From assembly GCA_963812245.1 (NCBI GenBank), contig CAWEUK010000002.1, forward strand, positions 1,488,001-1,552,000: 64,000 nucleotides of DNA. Direction: 5' to 3'. Numbering within the stretch: the first letter of the stretch is position 1; each line of letters begins with the position of its first letter. The notes beneath the pieces were generated by a model. It saw only the letters and a list, made by a program, of their open reading frames with translations, made no database searches and was not told the origin of the DNA. This DNA comes from Salsipaludibacter sp963812245 (GTDB lineage: Bacteria; Actinomycetota; Nitriliruptoria; Nitriliruptorales; Nitriliruptoraceae). Shown in pieces: positions 62,090 through 64,000 of this stretch. The translations under genes and the position numbers were made by a program.

Positions 62090-62095
62090 AACATA
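62090..62095 (-). promoter_or_regulatory. -10 element for the SOS-controlled nuclease
   Basis: TATGTT on the reverse strand, directly beside the upstream SOS box. LexA bound there would block RNA polymerase. Confidence 0.5.
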
Positions 62096-62213
62096 GCCGC
62101 GACCTGCGACAGGGGTCCGGGTTCATGCAGTGGCCAGGCTCACCGGAAGCCCTGGCGCATTGGCGTCGGCTCGCAGGAATGGTTCCGGGGGAGGGGCGGA
62201 TCCCGGCCATGGA

Positions 62214-63977
62214 TCAGGCAGCCAGCAAGTCCTGCTCGCGATCCCGGGGTCTGGGCAGTCGATGCAGCTCCTGGTGCAGGATTTCGATGCACAGGCCGAG
62301 ATCCCAGTCCGGTCCGGTGTAGTTGCGTGGCTGCAGGGCATCGTGGTCGTGGCGGGAGGGCGACGCCGCGGAAGCGCCTGGGCGGTCGAACGTCATCGCC
62401 AGGGCATTGGCACGAGGTTGGCTGTCATCGGGCCCCCTGAAGTCCCACCGTGAGATGCCAGCTCGGGTGATGCACCAGTCGTTGGAGTGGATGAAGCGAT
62501 GGTGGGCGCCGCACAGCAGGATCAGGTTGTCGAGGTCGGTGGGGCCGCCGTCGGCCCAGTGGATGATGTGGTGTGCGTGCAGGTGCCGCGTGGCGGCACA
62601 GCCTGGAAAGCGACAGGTGGCATCGCGGTTGCGCAGCGCTCGTCGCAGCGCGGTCGAAATTGCACGCGTCGTGTGACCGACATCGATGGGCAGGCCGTTC
62701 TGTGTGGTGATTCGGCACAGGGCAGGGTCACAGGCCAGGCGCCGCAGGATGGCTCGGGAAAGCGCGAGCATGCCACCCCGGTCGTCGGTGACCACGGTCG
62801 TCCGGGCGGTGGTCGAGTGGCGATGTCGCTCCGGATGAGTGCGGGGCTGCGGCCCCGGGTGTGGTTGCACGCTCGCGTCAGTGCCGTGGCTGCGCGCTCC
62901 TGGAAGCCCGCCGCCGCCGTTGCGGGTCGCTCCTGCGGGCGTGCCACTGGCGCCCGCTCCTGCGGACCCGCCGTTGCCGCTCGCTGCTGCGGACCCGCCG
63001 TTGCCGGCCCCGTGGCCATGACGAACGCCGGTCGGCGTTCCCGCGGAAGCGCCGGGGGGCGTTCCCGCGGAAGCGCGGGGCTGGTCGCGCGGGGCTGTGT
63101 CGGTTGCCAGCCTGTCCAGGATCGTGTCGACCTCGCCGTGCAGCACCATCGTGGTGCGGTCCGCACCGGTCAGATCCCGGTCCAGGTGGGCGACGGCAAC
63201 CTCCATGCCATGCACCAACGCATCGGCCCGTCGAGCCGAGATGGGATCCATTCGTGCCGGGCTGGCGGGGTCGCAGTCGGGATCGACCGCAATGTCGTGG
63301 GGCTGGCCGCTGGCGTCGAGTTCGCCGACGAGTCGTTCCAGCAGCGATGCCACGTGGGCGCCGACGTCCCGGGGAACCCGCATGCGCAGGTCCACCATGC
63401 CGTCGTCGGCGTGTTGCAGGGAAAGTGACCGCCGATCGTGGGCCGTGGGATCGTCGGCGAGTCCTCGGAATGTTCTCACGATCCGTTCCAGTTGGGCCGC
63501 GGTTGCTGCATCGGCGTACTGCAGGAGCATGTCCTCCAGCCCGGGTTCGCCCGCGCGGGTGATCGCACGCACCTTGCTGTAGGACACCTGGCCGGCCAGG
63601 AATCGCTCCCGAGTGGCGGTGAACACCCGCAGTGCCAACGCGACTCGGACCTGCTCGCGAGCTGTTGACGGTGCCATCCCGATGGCCCATGACAGCCATT
63701 GTCCGGGTGTGGTGGCACCGCCGCCGTCGTGCCAGATGCCTCGGACGACCAGTTCGCCGATCAGGACCAGCAGCCGTGCGCTCGTTGCTGCCACCTGCGC
63801 AGCACAGGTGCGAAGTTCTGCCTCCAGTCCCCGGTCGCCCACGTCTGCCACCAGTGGATCAGGACCCAGCGCCTCGGCGTGCGCCACCAGCTCCGGCCAC
63901 CCACCGGACACGGGCGGCAGCAGATCCTTGGGGGCCGGTTCGGCGCCCTGGTCATCGACGTGTGTTCCATCCTGCAT
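62214..63977 (-). CDS. DUF222-domain HNH endonuclease-like protein
   Basis: This 587-residue protein has a DUF222 domain over about 40-300 (AELRTCAAQVAATSARLLVLIGELV; STAREQVRVALAL; VSYSKVRAITR). A low-complexity Gly/Ala/Pro/His linker spans about 305-380. An HNH nuclease domain follows near the C-terminus (CRFPGCAATRHLHAHHIIHW, then GPTDLDNLILLCGAHHRFIH). Actinobacterial genomes carry many such proteins (REP13E12-like), some in mobile repeats. Its function is unknown, and no repeats or mobile-element ends flank it here. The ATG at 63977 lies near the window edge and has a weak ribosome site. Confidence 0.88.
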   Translation of the reverse strand: MQDGTHVDDQGAEPAPKDLLPPVSGGWPELVAHAEALGPDPLVADVGDRGLEAELRTCAAQVAATSARLLVLIGELVVRGIWHDGGGATTPGQWLSWAIGMAPSTAREQVRVALALRVFTATRERFLAGQVSYSKVRAITRAGEPGLEDMLLQYADAATAAQLERIVRTFRGLADDPTAHDRRSLSLQHADDGMVDLRMRVPRDVGAHVASLLERLVGELDASGQPHDIAVDPDCDPASPARMDPISARRADALVHGMEVAVAHLDRDLTGADRTTMVLHGEVDTILDRLATDTAPRDQPRASAGTPPGASAGTPTGVRHGHGAGNGGSAAASGNGGSAGAGASGTPAGATRNGGGGLPGARSHGTDASVQPHPGPQPRTHPERHRHSTTARTTVVTDDRGGMLALSRAILRRLACDPALCRITTQNGLPIDVGHTTRAISTALRRALRNRDATCRFPGCAATRHLHAHHIIHWADGGPTDLDNLILLCGAHHRFIHSNDWCITRAGISRWDFRGPDDSQPRANALAMTFDRPGASAASPSRHDHDALQPRNYTGPDWDLGLCIEILHQELHRLPRPRDREQDLLAA

Positions 63978-64000
63978 CCCGCTGTCTTTCCACTGATGGA

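Noticed and set aside
62214..63977. DUF222-HNH gene as part of a mobile element
   Set aside because: No terminal repeats, target duplications or recombinase genes were visible around it within the window.

Overview
The window is high-GC DNA that reads as a chromosome segment of an actinobacterium (Actinomycetota). Supporting signs are a coenzyme F420-dependent NADPH reductase, a DUF222-HNH protein, a GIY-YIG nuclease with GAAC-N4-GTTC SOS boxes, a GlnR-like box before an ammonium transporter, many TANNNT -10 elements (some giving leaderless starts), and frequent ATGA/GTGA gene overlaps. A deep branch such as Nitriliruptoria or Acidimicrobiia is possible but cannot be fixed from sequence alone. 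No rRNA, tRNA, CRISPR array, insertion sequence or prophage was recognised.

Layout. 1-8.3 kb: the 3' part of an MMPL/RND exporter, an APH-like phosphotransferase, a NYN/OST-HTH RNA-associated protein, ClpP, an IclR regulator coupled to a ferritin-like (MiaE-type) protein, a triple hairpin repeat, an F420 NADP oxidoreductase and a small hypothetical protein. 8.4-14.1 kb: glutamine-dependent NAD synthetase, Amt ammonium transporter, an adenylylation-free type glutamine synthetase and a HAD phosphatase. 14.2-20.7 kb: the most unusual locus, an ECF-type sigma factor, a subtilisin-like protease, two paralogous 172-173-residue proteins of unknown function and a TPR-CHAT (caspase-like) protein with an intact His/Cys pair. 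20.8-36 kb: an MscS channel, then a reverse-strand eight-gene operon of about 13 kb (large membrane protein, ABC ATPase, ABC permease, Gly-Gln-repeat membrane protein, MoxR ATPase, DUF58 protein, two VWA membrane proteins).

36-48 kb: truncated OsmC, CPBP protease, LipA, an SDR, LipB, a FAD oxidoreductase-DUF1365-cyclopropane synthase operon, a saccharopine-dehydrogenase-like protein, a DJ-1/PfpI protein, an acyl-CoA thioesterase and an MFS exporter. 48-60 kb: YceI, SucB and a lipoyl-domain-fused dihydrolipoamide dehydrogenase, glycerate kinase, HesB/ErpA, a BNR-repeat protein coupled to a MoaD/ThiS-like diglycine protein, pyrophosphatase, TusA, a lone receiver domain coupled to TrpD, and a tRNA-binding-domain protein. 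60-64 kb: a lipoprotein, a DEDDh-GIY-YIG nuclease under two SOS boxes, and a DUF222-HNH protein.

How the genes work together: LipA and LipB make the lipoyl cofactor used by SucB and the lipoyl-Lpd fusion. Amt and GlnA form a nitrogen-assimilation pair, and NadE also uses glutamine. About a dozen genes, mostly between 36 and 60 kb, are broken by one-base shifts whose flanking reading frames remain well conserved, several of them as compensating +1/-1 pairs. This looks more like assembly indel errors than gene decay, so genes marked pseudogene here may be intact in the organism.
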